From: Bacillus smithii
Lineage (GTDB): Bacteria; Bacillota; Bacilli; Bacillales; DSM-4216
Direction: 5' to 3'
DNA: 64,000 nucleotides
Assembly: GCF_001050115.1 (NCBI RefSeq)
Contig: NZ_CP012024.1
Coordinates: forward strand, 414,001-478,000
Under the pieces are notes generated by a model. It ran no database searches and was not told the DNA's origin. It saw nothing but the letters and a program-made list of their open reading frames with translations. This document shows positions 37,104-45,587 of this stretch, piece after piece. Made by a program: the position numbers and the translations under genes. The stretch's first letter is position 1, and each line of letters begins with the position of its first letter.

Positions 37104-37675
37104 TGTTTTTCATCTGGGATCCTTTATACTCAGACTTCAGAGAATGTCTGAGCTGATGCCACATAACGTAAATATTGAGAAGGGGTAAAGGGGAACAGAA
37201 CAAAGTTGGGGCTGACTCTAAGAGAACGAACCACGTTTGTTAAGGGTCAGCTTCTTTTTTTGACTTTAAAAGAAAATGGTTTCTTAGTAAAATGGAAATA
37301 TCCATGCAAGATCCGCTTAACAAGCGCTCTCATTTTGATGGAAGTCGTCCCCTCCGCCATAATCTGAAAATCTCCATTAATGAACAGCTCCGCTCACGTG
37401 CTGAGCATAAAACGATTGAGTCGTTCGATGAACGTTTTTCCGTTATTTTAAAGGAAGGCCGCTGCAGTTCTTTCTTCGAATTTTTTGGAGTTTCTTAAAT
37501 GAGATTGTATTTTGAAAGTGTTTATATGATTTTTATTGAAAGAATGGCAGATTCCTAATTTTCCCGTATTATTATTCAGAAAATTCCAAAGTATAAAAAT
37601 TCAAAAGCAAGAAAGTGAAATTTTAAAACCATTGAACGATCATTTTAACTATCATATGAACAGGGAGGGTAATAA
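37104..37675. other. Gap after prfB with a terminator
   Basis: A hairpin CTCAGAC/GTCTGAG lies at 37131-37154. A real terminator lies at 37208-37261 (GCTGACTCT / AGGGTCAGC plus eight or more T). Beyond it, 37292-37498 holds an open frame of 68 codons without a ribosome site or recognisable motif; I do not accept it as a gene, though it could be a remnant. Confidence 0.55.
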
Positions 37676-38443
37676 TTGGCTGAAGTCTTAATTGTCGATA
37701 ACGACAAACATTCGAGAAAAGAAATTAGAAAGTACATCGAGAAAAGTAAATTTCGTTTTCTGACCATTTTCGAGGCCAATACAGCTCAAAGAGGGTTAGT
37801 TCTTTTAAAACAAAGCCGTCCGAGCACGTTAATTTTAGATATTTCGCTGCCCGATATGGATGGATTAAAATTTGGAAGATCGGCATTACAATTATATTCA
37901 GATTTGCCTGTTATTATCGTGTCGCATTTAAAAATGTTTGAACTTGTACAAGAGGCTATTAATTCAGGATTTTCAGCCTATTTATTGAAACCGCTTTCCA
38001 AAAATGATTTGTATCAAGCGTTAGAACGGGTTTTGCCTCTGGGACTTAACCAAGAGCTTCATCAAACGATCAAAGGGAACAGTCATTTTTCTTCTGACTT
38101 AAAAAACCCGATTGAAAGCGCGATTCAATTTATTCAGATGAATTATGGCTATTCTCTTACACTAAAACAAGTAGCAGATCAAGTATATTTGAGCCCATCC
38201 TATTTCAGCCGATTGTTTAAAGAAGAAGTTGGCATGACGTTTGTTGAGTATCTATCATTTGTTAGAGTGGAGAAAGCCAAAAGTTTGCTCAGAATTTCCT
38301 GTTTACCGATTGAGGTGATAGCGAATAATACAGGATTTTCGAATCCCAGCTATTTTGCTACCACTTTCAAAAAATTAGTAGGGAAAACGCCAAGTGAATA
38401 TCGGGATCAATTTTATTTTCAAGAACAGGGGGTGAATCCATGA
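37676..38443 (+). CDS. Response regulator with AraC-type DNA-binding domain
   Basis: This 255-residue protein has a receiver domain (phosphoacceptor Asp55 in LILDISLPDMDG, KPLS near 107) joined to a C-terminal AraC/XylS double helix-turn-helix (SLTLKQVADQVYLSPSYFSRLFKEEVGMTF, then PIEVIANNTGFSNPSYFATTFKKLVGKTPSEYR). No histidine kinase is adjacent, so it is an orphan here. It starts with TTG after GGGAGGG and overlaps xdhC by four bases. It therefore probably regulated the molybdo-enzyme cluster that follows. Confidence 0.88.
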   Translation: MAEVLIVDNDKHSRKEIRKYIEKSKFRFLTIFEANTAQRGLVLLKQSRPSTLILDISLPDMDGLKFGRSALQLYSDLPVIIVSHLKMFELVQEAINSGFSAYLLKPLSKNDLYQALERVLPLGLNQELHQTIKGNSHFSSDLKNPIESAIQFIQMNYGYSLTLKQVADQVYLSPSYFSRLFKEEVGMTFVEYLSFVRVEKAKSLLRISCLPIEVIANNTGFSNPSYFATTFKKLVGKTPSEYRDQFYFQEQGVNP

Positions 38444-39531
38444 TTGCGATCCAAAAAGAATTAGAACGCTGCAAAAAGAAAGGGCTCTCGGGTGTCATAG
38501 GAACCATTATTTCAACGGAGGGTTCGACTTATCAAAAGGCCGGCACCAAATGTTTCATTTCAGAAGATCGGCATTTAACGGGGATTTTAAGTGGGGGATG
38601 TGTTGAATCCGACATTATGGAACATGCCTTCAAAGTTCTTAAGAATGAGAAGCCGACTGTCCTTCATTATAATTTTTACGGAGATGAAGATATTGTCTGG
38701 GGGCTTGGCGTTGGATGCAATGGAAAAATCAATATTTTATTAGAACCCTATCTTCCTGCAAAGCAGCCTGAAAAGGCAGCTTTAATCGAACGATATTTTT
38801 CAGATTCCTTAAAGAAACCGTTGCATGCCATTACCGTCGTAGAAGCAAATGATGAATCACTACAAGGAAAAACGTGGATAATCGATCCTGTTGACACCAA
38901 GAGTGGTTCAACGATTTCTGTTCAAGATATTGCAGATGATTATAAGAAAAGGAAAAAAAATTTAAAAAATGAATTGGTTCACCTAGGCGGCGAACAAAAT
39001 TTATACGTGTACTATGAATCGGTAAGTCCACCTCCTCATCTAATCGTTTTCGGTGCAGGTCCTGATGCAATACCACTCGTCAAGATGGCGAAAAATTTGA
39101 AATGGAAGGTGACCGTACTCGATTATCGCCCATCCTATTGCAGCAAAGATCATTTTCCGGATGCGGATGATCTTTGCTTATATCCTTCCGGAAGCGTACC
39201 AAAAGTTTCTCTTCACCAAAACTCCTATGTCGTTATCATGACACATAACTTCCTGCACGATAAGGAAATTTTAGAAGAGATTTTAAATTCGGATGCTGCC
39301 TATATCGGACTGTTGGGACCGAGAAAAAGGACGGATCAATTGATTGCGGCCAGCGACATCCTTGTGAATAATGACAAAGTCCATCTCCTTCACAGCCCGA
39401 TAGGATTGGACATCGGGGCCAAAACACCGGAAGAAATCGCATTGAGCATATTGGCCGAAATTACGATCGTATATAGAGGTGGCTCCGGACAGAAGCTATC
39501 GCAATTAGCGGATATGAGGCAATCTGTGTGA
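38440..39531 (+). CDS. XdhC/CoxI family molybdenum-enzyme maturation factor
   Basis: This 363-residue protein has an N-terminal XdhC/CoxI domain (GVIGTIISTEGSTYQKAGTKCFI, LSGGCVESDI) and a C-terminal Rossmann domain (HLIVFGAGPDAIPLVKMAKN, GLLGPRKRTDQ, HSPIGLDIGAKTPEEIALSILAEI). XdhC proteins bind and sulfurate the molybdenum cofactor before insertion into xanthine/CO dehydrogenase-type enzymes. It overlaps the regulator upstream by ATGA. Its client enzyme has been reduced to a fragment at 40160, so this gene may be a functionless survivor. Confidence 0.9.
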   Translation: MIAIQKELERCKKKGLSGVIGTIISTEGSTYQKAGTKCFISEDRHLTGILSGGCVESDIMEHAFKVLKNEKPTVLHYNFYGDEDIVWGLGVGCNGKINILLEPYLPAKQPEKAALIERYFSDSLKKPLHAITVVEANDESLQGKTWIIDPVDTKSGSTISVQDIADDYKKRKKNLKNELVHLGGEQNLYVYYESVSPPPHLIVFGAGPDAIPLVKMAKNLKWKVTVLDYRPSYCSKDHFPDADDLCLYPSGSVPKVSLHQNSYVVIMTHNFLHDKEILEEILNSDAAYIGLLGPRKRTDQLIAASDILVNNDKVHLLHSPIGLDIGAKTPEEIALSILAEITIVYRGGSGQKLSQLADMRQSV

Positions 39532-39546
39532 AGGAGGCGTCTGCCG

Positions 39547-40158
39547 ATTTTACAGAAGAAGAGAAAAAACATTTGGGGAATTATTTTAGCTTCAGGTTTT
39601 TCAAAGAGGATGGGAAAACCTAAGCTGCTTCTTCCATATAAAGGGAAATCCATGATCCGGCATGTTTTGGATGCCAGCACCAATTCCTGCTTAAACGGCG
39701 TCATTGTTGTCGTGAATTCCGACATAGCCGGGCTTCAACAGGAAGTACGGAGTTCGTCTGTAAACAAACTAGTGTTGAATGATGAGGCGGGTAAAGGAAT
39801 GTCTACATCGCTAAAAGCAGGGGTGACAAATCTGCCTTCTACGACGGATGCTGCCGTCGTGCTGCTCGGTGATCAGCCGCTTGTAACAGCGGACGATATT
39901 AATGAAGTCATTCGATGTTATGTATCGAATGAAGCCCCTATTGTTCAAGCGCAATATCAGTCCAAAAGAGGGCATCCCGTTCTGTTTGACCATTCGATGT
40001 TTCCGTATCTTTTCCATATAACAGGGGATGAAGGGGCCAGATCCATCTTAAAGAAGTTTGCCAACCAGATTCGTTTGGCTAGGTTGGATAAACCATATCC
40101 TGAGGATGTTGATACACCGGAAGATTATGAGGAACTTCTTCGGAAGGAGGTAAGGTAA
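39547..40158 (+). CDS. MocA/MobA-like molybdenum cofactor nucleotidyltransferase with non-standard start
   Basis: This NTP transferase has about 203 residues and the signature IILASGFSKRMGKPKLLLPYKG, then LGDQPLVT and the Mg-site region GHPVLF. MocA-type enzymes add CMP (or GMP) to molybdenum cofactor for xanthine dehydrogenase-like enzymes. The first in-frame ATG (39610) falls after the essential GxxxRMG loop and cannot be the start. Upstream there is AAGGAGG (39531-39537) but only ATT (39547) or CTG (39541) as start candidates. It lies in the same frame as xdhC, separated only by its TGA, so read-through is also conceivable. Confidence 0.8.
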   Translation: MLQKKRKNIWGIILASGFSKRMGKPKLLLPYKGKSMIRHVLDASTNSCLNGVIVVVNSDIAGLQQEVRSSSVNKLVLNDEAGKGMSTSLKAGVTNLPSTTDAAVVLLGDQPLVTADDINEVIRCYVSNEAPIVQAQYQSKRGHPVLFDHSMFPYLFHITGDEGARSILKKFANQIRLARLDKPYPEDVDTPEDYEELLRKEVR

Positions 40159-40159
40159 A

Positions 40160-40975
40160 ATGAGTCAATTGATTGGTAAAAAAGTAACTCGTATAGAAGA
40201 TGCCAGACTGCTGACAGGGCAGGGAAAATACATCGATGATATCGGGACGCCGCCTAATACCGCTCATGTGGCGATATTAAGAAGTCCTTACCCTCATGCT
40301 AAAATCGTTTCTATCGATTATTCAGAAGCGCTGGAAATTCCGGGGGTAAAAGGAGTTGTGACTGGGAAGGATATTGAGCCTTTATTAAATCCATTCAGTG
40401 TCGGAGTGACAGCGCCAGTTCAATACTATCCAATGGCTATTGATAAAGTGCGGTATGTTGGCGAACCGGTAGCGGTCGTTGCGGCCAAAAACCGCTATAT
40501 CGCGGAAGATGCTTTAGAAAAAAGTACGTTAGGCACAATGCCGCTTTATCATACGATGGGAATGAGATCCCTTTTATCCATCATGTTTTTAAATGGCAAA
40601 TATGTCGTATTAACTGACTTTGATGAAAAAGAAGCCCTTGAACTATTGGAACGCGAAGAAATTACGTCGCTTATGATCATGAGAGCTAGAAGGATACCGG
40701 CTGATGAGGGTTATCAATGGGGACTGATCACGAAAGTAGTCCCGAAAGCAGATTTGGAAAAAGAAGTGGACGCACTGGTTGAGGAACTGTTAAAGTTTTC
40801 GCCGCTTGCATTAAAAGTATGTAAGCAAGTACTGAATGCAGCAGATGAAACGCCTCTTAGCGCAGGTATTGAATTGGAAGGAAAAGCATATGGTTTGCTT
40901 CGGACAACGGAAGACTTTAAAGAAGGAGTAGCGGCATTTGTAGAGAAGAGAAAACCAAATTTCGTTGGAAAATAA
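40160..40975 (+). CDS. Chimeric open frame: molybdo-hydroxylase + acyl-CoA ligase + enoyl-CoA hydratase fragments
   Basis: This 271-codon frame is made of three unrelated enzymes joined in frame. Residues 1-120 are the N-terminus of a xanthine/CO dehydrogenase large subunit (GKKVTRIEDARLLTGQGKYIDD, VRYVGEPVAVVAAKNRYIAEDALE). Residues about 121-174 are an internal piece of an AMP-forming acyl-CoA ligase (GTMPLYHTMGMRSLLSIMFL, then DFDEKEALELLEREEITSL). Residues about 175-271 are the C-terminal third of an enoyl-CoA hydratase (RIPADEGYQWGLITKVVPKADL ... FKEGVAAFVEKRKPNF). No part keeps a complete active site. The start (GGAGG site, ATG) and terminator are intact, so a fusion protein could be made but is unlikely to be an enzyme. 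Confidence 0.88.
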   Translation: MSQLIGKKVTRIEDARLLTGQGKYIDDIGTPPNTAHVAILRSPYPHAKIVSIDYSEALEIPGVKGVVTGKDIEPLLNPFSVGVTAPVQYYPMAIDKVRYVGEPVAVVAAKNRYIAEDALEKSTLGTMPLYHTMGMRSLLSIMFLNGKYVVLTDFDEKEALELLEREEITSLMIMRARRIPADEGYQWGLITKVVPKADLEKEVDALVEELLKFSPLALKVCKQVLNAADETPLSAGIELEGKAYGLLRTTEDFKEGVAAFVEKRKPNFVGK

Positions 40976-40995
40976 GATTTTCACTGCAGGAAATC

Positions 40996-41032
40996 AAGGC
41001 TCCCGATAACATAGTTTTCGGGAGCCTTTTTA
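40996..41032 (+). terminator. Terminator after the chimeric frame
   Basis: An 11-bp stem AAGGCTCCCGA / TCGGGAGCCTT ends in T run. Confidence 0.92.
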
Positions 41033-41034
41033 AT

Positions 41035-41443
41035 GTTTTTTCTTAAATACGAATTATTTGAAATGGTAAAGGAACGGAGAGCCCGCGGAAAGCGAGTGAA
41101 TTTCGCGATCATCCATAATTACCCGAAATAAGGTTTTACATGAAGAAAGGGGTGCTCCTGGGCATTTTATTGACTTTAGAAACAGACCTTTTCTTTTTGA
41201 AATTCGTTTCCCTATATAGGAAGATTTTTTTCATTTATTACGCTCATAATAAATAATAGATAATCGGTTTGGATCAGATTCAAACGGAAATTCACGAAAT
41301 AGAAACCATTTACGGAAAGGAATGTCCTGGCTGCATGTTTATGATGTCATCGGGAAATGGAAGAGATGTGGAACAGTTCCAAAGTGAAATAAAATTGGTA
41401 TAATTTTTTAGGAGTTCTATTCTGATCACAAGGGAGGATAAAA
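41035..41443. other. Intergenic region before cccB with a small unassigned frame
   Basis: Bases 41080-41115 (GGAGAGCCCGCGGAAAGCG core) resemble a dispersed non-coding repeat of bacilli; this is from memory and weak. A 44-codon frame (41269-41403, TTG start) encodes MDQIQTEIHEIETIYGKECP plus a CPGC pair. It has no clear ribosome site and no family that I know. Confidence 0.3.
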
Positions 41444-41758
41444 ATGAAAAAGTTGATGGGGCTTATACTTGGAACATCGATTCTACTTGCCGCTTGTGGT
41501 GGAGGCAATGGCGATAATGCAAAAGAATCGGCTAGTAAAGGAGATGACCCGCAACAGATCTACAACAATAAGTGCATTAGCTGCCATGGGGAAAATTTAA
41601 AAGGCGGTGTCGGTCCTTCTTTGCAAAAAGTTGGTTCTAAATACAGCAAAGAGGAAATCTTAAATATTCTGAAAAATGGCCGTGGACAAATGCCTCCAAA
41701 AGTTGTACAAGGAAAGGACGCCGAAAAAATGGCAGAATGGCTGGCCAATAAAAAATAA
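41444..41758 (+). CDS. cccB: Membrane-anchored cytochrome c-551
   Basis: This 104-residue lipoprotein has a signal peptide ending in LLAAC (Cys18, lipidated) and a Gly/Asn/Ser linker. A small class I cytochrome c domain carries heme motif C44-I-S-C47-H48 and Met ligand in GQMPPKV. It carries electrons on the outer face of the membrane, probably to a cytochrome oxidase. The position downstream of prfB is as in B. subtilis; the rearranged cluster lies between the two. Confidence 0.95.
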   Translation: MKKLMGLILGTSILLAACGGGNGDNAKESASKGDDPQQIYNNKCISCHGENLKGGVGPSLQKVGSKYSKEEILNILKNGRGQMPPKVVQGKDAEKMAEWLANKK

Positions 41759-41817
41759 TAAAACGCTTAACAATGTTGTTTCTAGAAAATCAAATGGAAA
41801 AAGGGATGAAAAGAAAA

Positions 41818-41851
41818 AAGCTGAGTGCGATGGAAGCGCTCAGCTTTTTTT
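41818..41851 (+). terminator. cccB terminator, target of intron copy 2
   Basis: An 11-bp stem AAGCTGAGTGC / GCGCTCAGCTT is followed by a T run. The intron begins at 41856. Confidence 0.9.
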
Positions 41852-41855
41852 CTGT

Positions 41856-43741
41856 GTGCGCCCGGCATGGGTGTAATCTATAGGGTGAAAGTCCCGAGCT
41901 GCGAAGGCAGAAGTAGCAGTTAGCTTAACGCAAGGGTGTCCGTGGTGACGCGGAATCTGAAGGAAGCTGGAGGCAAAACACCGGTCCGAGGAACACGAAC
42001 CTCATATAAGGCTAGGTATGATTGAGTGAGTTTGCATAACAAAACAAAGCTCTTTCTGTCGAAGGTCATATCGAGTAAATGAGGCGGATAGATGGTGTGA
42101 AAGTGCATGTACTTACCCGGGGAGGTCTGGCGGATATGTGAAGTACTCTTCATAACCTACTTAGTGATAAGTAGCTGAACCGTCAGAAGTCAGCAGAGGT
42201 CATAGTATTAGTTGGTCTAGAACAACTAAGAAGGACCGAACAATTAAGAGAGAATAGCCCTTGGTATTCAGTGAGTCATGATGAACACAGAAAACGTAGT
42301 ACCTCACTTGAGGGAGGAAGCGGTGAATCCCGTGGGAGACCTCTTGGAGGGTGGAGTGACCACTGGCATAAAGAGAAAAGCTATTCACGGAAGGAAGAAT
42401 AACAATGCTTTTGAATCAAATCCTGTCACGGGAGAATATGCTTTTAGCTTTACAAAGAGTAGAAAAGAACAAAGGTAGCCATGGAGTAGATATGATGCCC
42501 GTACAAAACCTCCGTCAGCACATAGTCGAAAACTGGATATCCATTAAAGAGGCAATTCTCAAGGGTACCTATGAACCAATGCCTGTTCGAAGAGTCGAAA
42601 TCCCGAAACCTGATGGCGGTGTTCGGTTACTAGGTATTCCAACCGTAACAGACCGTTTGATTCAACAAGCAATTGCCCAAGTATTATCGAGGATATATGA
42701 CCCTATGTTCTCCGAACATAGTTATGGGTTTCGTTCAAATCGAAGTGCTCATGACGCAGTTAGGAAAGCAAAAGGCTATATCAGAGATGGTTATAGATGG
42801 GTAGTAGACATGGATTTAGAAAAGTTCTTCGATCGAGTGAATCATGACAGGCTGATGAGTACATTAGCCAAGACTATTAAAGAAAAGCCACTATTGAAGC
42901 TAATCCGCAAATATCTACAAGCTGGTGTCATGATTAATGGTGTGGTATCTAGGACAGAAGAAGGGACGCCGCAAGGTGGCCCCCTAAGCCCTTTACTTTC
43001 GAATATTGTACTAGATGAACTAGACAAAGAATTAGAGAAAAGAGGGCATAAATTTGTTCGTTATGCCGATGACTGTAATATTTACGTGAAGTCAAAACGG
43101 GCTGGTGAAAGAACCATGGCTAGTGTCAAACGATTTATTGAGGGAAAACTTCGTCTAAAAGTCAACGAGAAGAAATCTGCGGTTGACCGACCATGGAAAC
43201 GAAAGTTTCTAGGATTTAGTTTTACACCTTCAAAAGAGCCAAAAGTTCGGATTGCCAAGCAAAGTCTAAAACGAATGAAGAAAAAGGTGCGAGAAATCAC
43301 GTCAAGAAAAATACCATACCCAATGGAATATCGGATTAAGAAACTTAACCAATATCTACTTGGATGGTGTGGATATTTTGCATTAGCAGACACAAAGAGT
43401 ATCTTTGAAGATTTGGATGGCTGGATTCGACGAAGACTCCGGATGTGTTTATGGAAAAACTGGAAAACCTCAAAGACCAGGATACGCAACCTCATAAAAC
43501 TAGGAGTTCCTGAATGGAAAGCTTATGAATGGGGGAACAGTCGTAAAGGTTATTGGCGAATCTCAAAAAGTCCCATATTACACAGAACCCTTGGAAACTC
43601 CTATTGGAGTAACCAAGGGCTTAAAAGTCTACAGAAACGTTATGAATTCTTGCGTCATTTATCTTGATTGAACCGCCGTATACGGAACCGTACGTACGGT
43701 GGTGTGAGAGGACGGGGGTTAATCACCCCCTCCTACTCGAT
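41856..43741 (+). mobile_element. Group IIC intron, copy 2
   Basis: The 5' end is GTGCGCCCGGCATGGG; the 3' end is domain V (GAACCGCCGTATACGG...) plus domain VI ending CTACTCGAT at 43741. It contains the reverse transcriptase at 42405-43667. It is full length and intact. From 41932 to 42390 it is identical to ORF-less copy 3 except for one base, so it is the likely parent or helper of that copy. Confidence 0.93.
42405..43667 (+). CDS. ltrA: Group IIC intron reverse transcriptase/maturase, copy 2
   Basis: This 420-residue protein has RRVEIPKPDGGVRLLGIP, GTPQGGPLSPLLSNI, YADD at 220-223, and maturase segment YLLGWCGYFALAD. No endonuclease domain is present. It is close in length and motifs to the GsI-IIC enzyme. 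It can be expected to act on its own RNA and in trans on the nearly identical copy 3 RNA. The GGAAGGAAG site before the ATG is adequate. Confidence 0.94.
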   Translation: MLLNQILSRENMLLALQRVEKNKGSHGVDMMPVQNLRQHIVENWISIKEAILKGTYEPMPVRRVEIPKPDGGVRLLGIPTVTDRLIQQAIAQVLSRIYDPMFSEHSYGFRSNRSAHDAVRKAKGYIRDGYRWVVDMDLEKFFDRVNHDRLMSTLAKTIKEKPLLKLIRKYLQAGVMINGVVSRTEEGTPQGGPLSPLLSNIVLDELDKELEKRGHKFVRYADDCNIYVKSKRAGERTMASVKRFIEGKLRLKVNEKKSAVDRPWKRKFLGFSFTPSKEPKVRIAKQSLKRMKKKVREITSRKIPYPMEYRIKKLNQYLLGWCGYFALADTKSIFEDLDGWIRRRLRMCLWKNWKTSKTRIRNLIKLGVPEWKAYEWGNSRKGYWRISKSPILHRTLGNSYWSNQGLKSLQKRYEFLRHLS

Positions 43742-43970
43742 CGAAAAAAGGATTGTATTCTTTCGTATATCGTCATGAGCCGGTTGCGGATTTCTCTACT
43801 ATTTTTACATTCTGAAATCAAAATGTAACATAAATTTTCAATGAGTGAAAGATATTCAATGCTATAATGAGTTTTGAGTTGAAAATTCGCTAGATTTTGC
43901 GATTTTTCCCAAAAAAAATGGGTTAGAGTCATAAATTCGACAAGAAATAAAAGACTTAGGTGGTTTTAAA

Positions 43971-44657
43971 ATGATAGAAATGAAGGATGTTTTTAAGCAA
44001 TATCCGAACGGCGTAGTGGCGGCCAATGGTTTTAATGTAAGGATTGGTAAAGGAGAATTCGTTTACATCGTTGGCCCGAGCGGTGCAGGCAAGTCCACTT
44101 TTATCAAGCTGATTTATAGGGAAGAAAAACCGACAAAAGGCACCGTGATTGTCAATGGGACCACCGTTTCTACCTTGAAAAACAGCAAAGTTCCGTTTTT
44201 GAGGAGAAATATTGGAGTTGTCTTCCAAGATTTTAAACTGCTGCCGACGCTGACTGTTTATGAAAATGTCGCCTTTGCGTTGGAAGTGATTGAAGAAGAA
44301 CCGGAAAAAATTAGAAAAAGAGTCATGGAAGTACTGCAATTGGTCGGCTTAAAGCATAAAGCGAGAATGTTTCCCGATGAGCTTTCAGGCGGGGAACAGC
44401 AGCGTGTTTCGATTGCGCGCTCGATTGTGAATCGTCCGAAAGTGGTGATCGCGGATGAACCAACCGGAAATTTAGACCCTGAGACATCTTGGGACATTAT
44501 CAATCTTTTTGAAAAAATCAACCGAACAGGCACGACGATTGTCATGGCGACTCACAACAAAGAAATTGTCAATACAAACCGCCATCGGGTGATTGCTATT
44601 GATAACGGGCGGATTGTACGTGACGAGCAGCGAGGTGAGTACGGATATGAAAGCTAG
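43971..44657 (+). CDS. ftsE: Cell division ABC transporter ATP-binding protein FtsE
   Basis: This 228-residue ATPase has Walker A GPSGAGKST (35-43), Q-loop VVFQDFKL, signature LSGGEQQ and Walker B VVIADEPTGNLD. With FtsX it forms a mechanotransmitting complex that activates cell-wall hydrolases. In B. subtilis the hydrolase is CwlO; the M23 hydrolase two genes down may be a further target. Promoter: TATAAT at 43863-43868 without a good -35. The preceding 43742-43970 shows nothing else. Confidence 0.96.
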   Translation: MIEMKDVFKQYPNGVVAANGFNVRIGKGEFVYIVGPSGAGKSTFIKLIYREEKPTKGTVIVNGTTVSTLKNSKVPFLRRNIGVVFQDFKLLPTLTVYENVAFALEVIEEEPEKIRKRVMEVLQLVGLKHKARMFPDELSGGEQQRVSIARSIVNRPKVVIADEPTGNLDPETSWDIINLFEKINRTGTTIVMATHNKEIVNTNRHRVIAIDNGRIVRDEQRGEYGYES

Positions 44658-45531
44658 AACAGTGCGTCGCCACTTTCGAGAAAGTTTTAAGAGCCTCGGC
44701 CGCAACGGCTGGATGACGTTCGCATCCGTTTCGGCAGTGACCGTCACTTTATTGATGGTCGGAGTGTTTCTGATCATTTTATTTAATATGAACAAAGCAG
44801 CCACGGATATGGAAAAAGACGTCGAAATCAGGGTGCATATTGCTCTTAACGCCAATAAGCAAGACGAACAAGAGCTCAAAGAACAAATTGAATCGATGCC
44901 CCAAGTGAAATCCGTCCAGTTTTCCTCAAAAGAACAAGAATTGCAAAATTTGATTAAAGACATGGGAGACGAATTTAAACTTTTTAAACAAGATAATCCT
45001 CTTTACGATGTGTTCATCGTCAAAACGAAAAATCCGAAAGATACGTCAAAAGTGGCTGAGAAAATCAGTCATTTCGATCATACGGAAAAAGTTGTCTACG
45101 GAGAAAAGAAAATCAAAAAATTGTTTCGGGTGCTTGAAACGGCAAGGAATGTCAGCCTTGTGCTTCTGATAGGATTATTGTTCACCGCCATGTTTTTAAT
45201 TTTGAACACGATTAAAATGAACATCTTTTCAAGACGAAAAGAAATTGAAATTATGAGACTCGTTGGAGCCACCAATTCGTTTATTCGCTGGCCTTTTTTA
45301 CTGGAAGGGCTTTGGATCGGAATTTTAGGTTCTGTCATTCCAATCGCATTTGTGGCGGTCGTCTATAAAGTAATCTATCAATATTTTCAAACGCATGTGC
45401 ATGATCATTTTATCCAAATTCTTTCCTATACGCCTTTTGTGTTCCAAGTAAGCGCCATTATTTTATTGGTCGGCGTTTTTATCGGAATGTGGGGAAGCTT
45501 CTTGTCTGTTCGCCGCTTCTTGAAAATTTAA
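44647..45531 (+). CDS. ftsX: Cell division ABC transporter permease FtsX
   Basis: This 294-residue membrane protein has one N-terminal segment (about 24-48), an extracellular domain of about 120 residues and three C-terminal segments with the FtsX signature NTIKMNIFSRRKEIEIMRLVGATNSFIRWPFLLEG. The ATG at 44647 has GAGGTGAG upstream and overlaps ftsE by 11 bases. The longer frame from 44593 is rejected. Confidence 0.96.
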   Translation: MKARTVRRHFRESFKSLGRNGWMTFASVSAVTVTLLMVGVFLIILFNMNKAATDMEKDVEIRVHIALNANKQDEQELKEQIESMPQVKSVQFSSKEQELQNLIKDMGDEFKLFKQDNPLYDVFIVKTKNPKDTSKVAEKISHFDHTEKVVYGEKKIKKLFRVLETARNVSLVLLIGLLFTAMFLILNTIKMNIFSRRKEIEIMRLVGATNSFIRWPFLLEGLWIGILGSVIPIAFVAVVYKVIYQYFQTHVHDHFIQILSYTPFVFQVSAIILLVGVFIGMWGSFLSVRRFLKI

Positions 45532-45587
45532 AGTTTTTTAGATCTACATACTTGTAACGTTAAAAAAATGATAGGGAAAGGGGATTT

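Noticed and set aside
37292-37498. 68-codon frame after prfB
   Set aside because: No ribosome site and no recognisable motif; kept only as a note in the intergenic entry.
41920-42153. Minus-strand frames repeated in intron copies 2 and 3 (77 and 62-70 codons)
   Set aside because: They occur twice only because the intron domains are duplicated; the strand carries structured ribozyme RNA, not protein.
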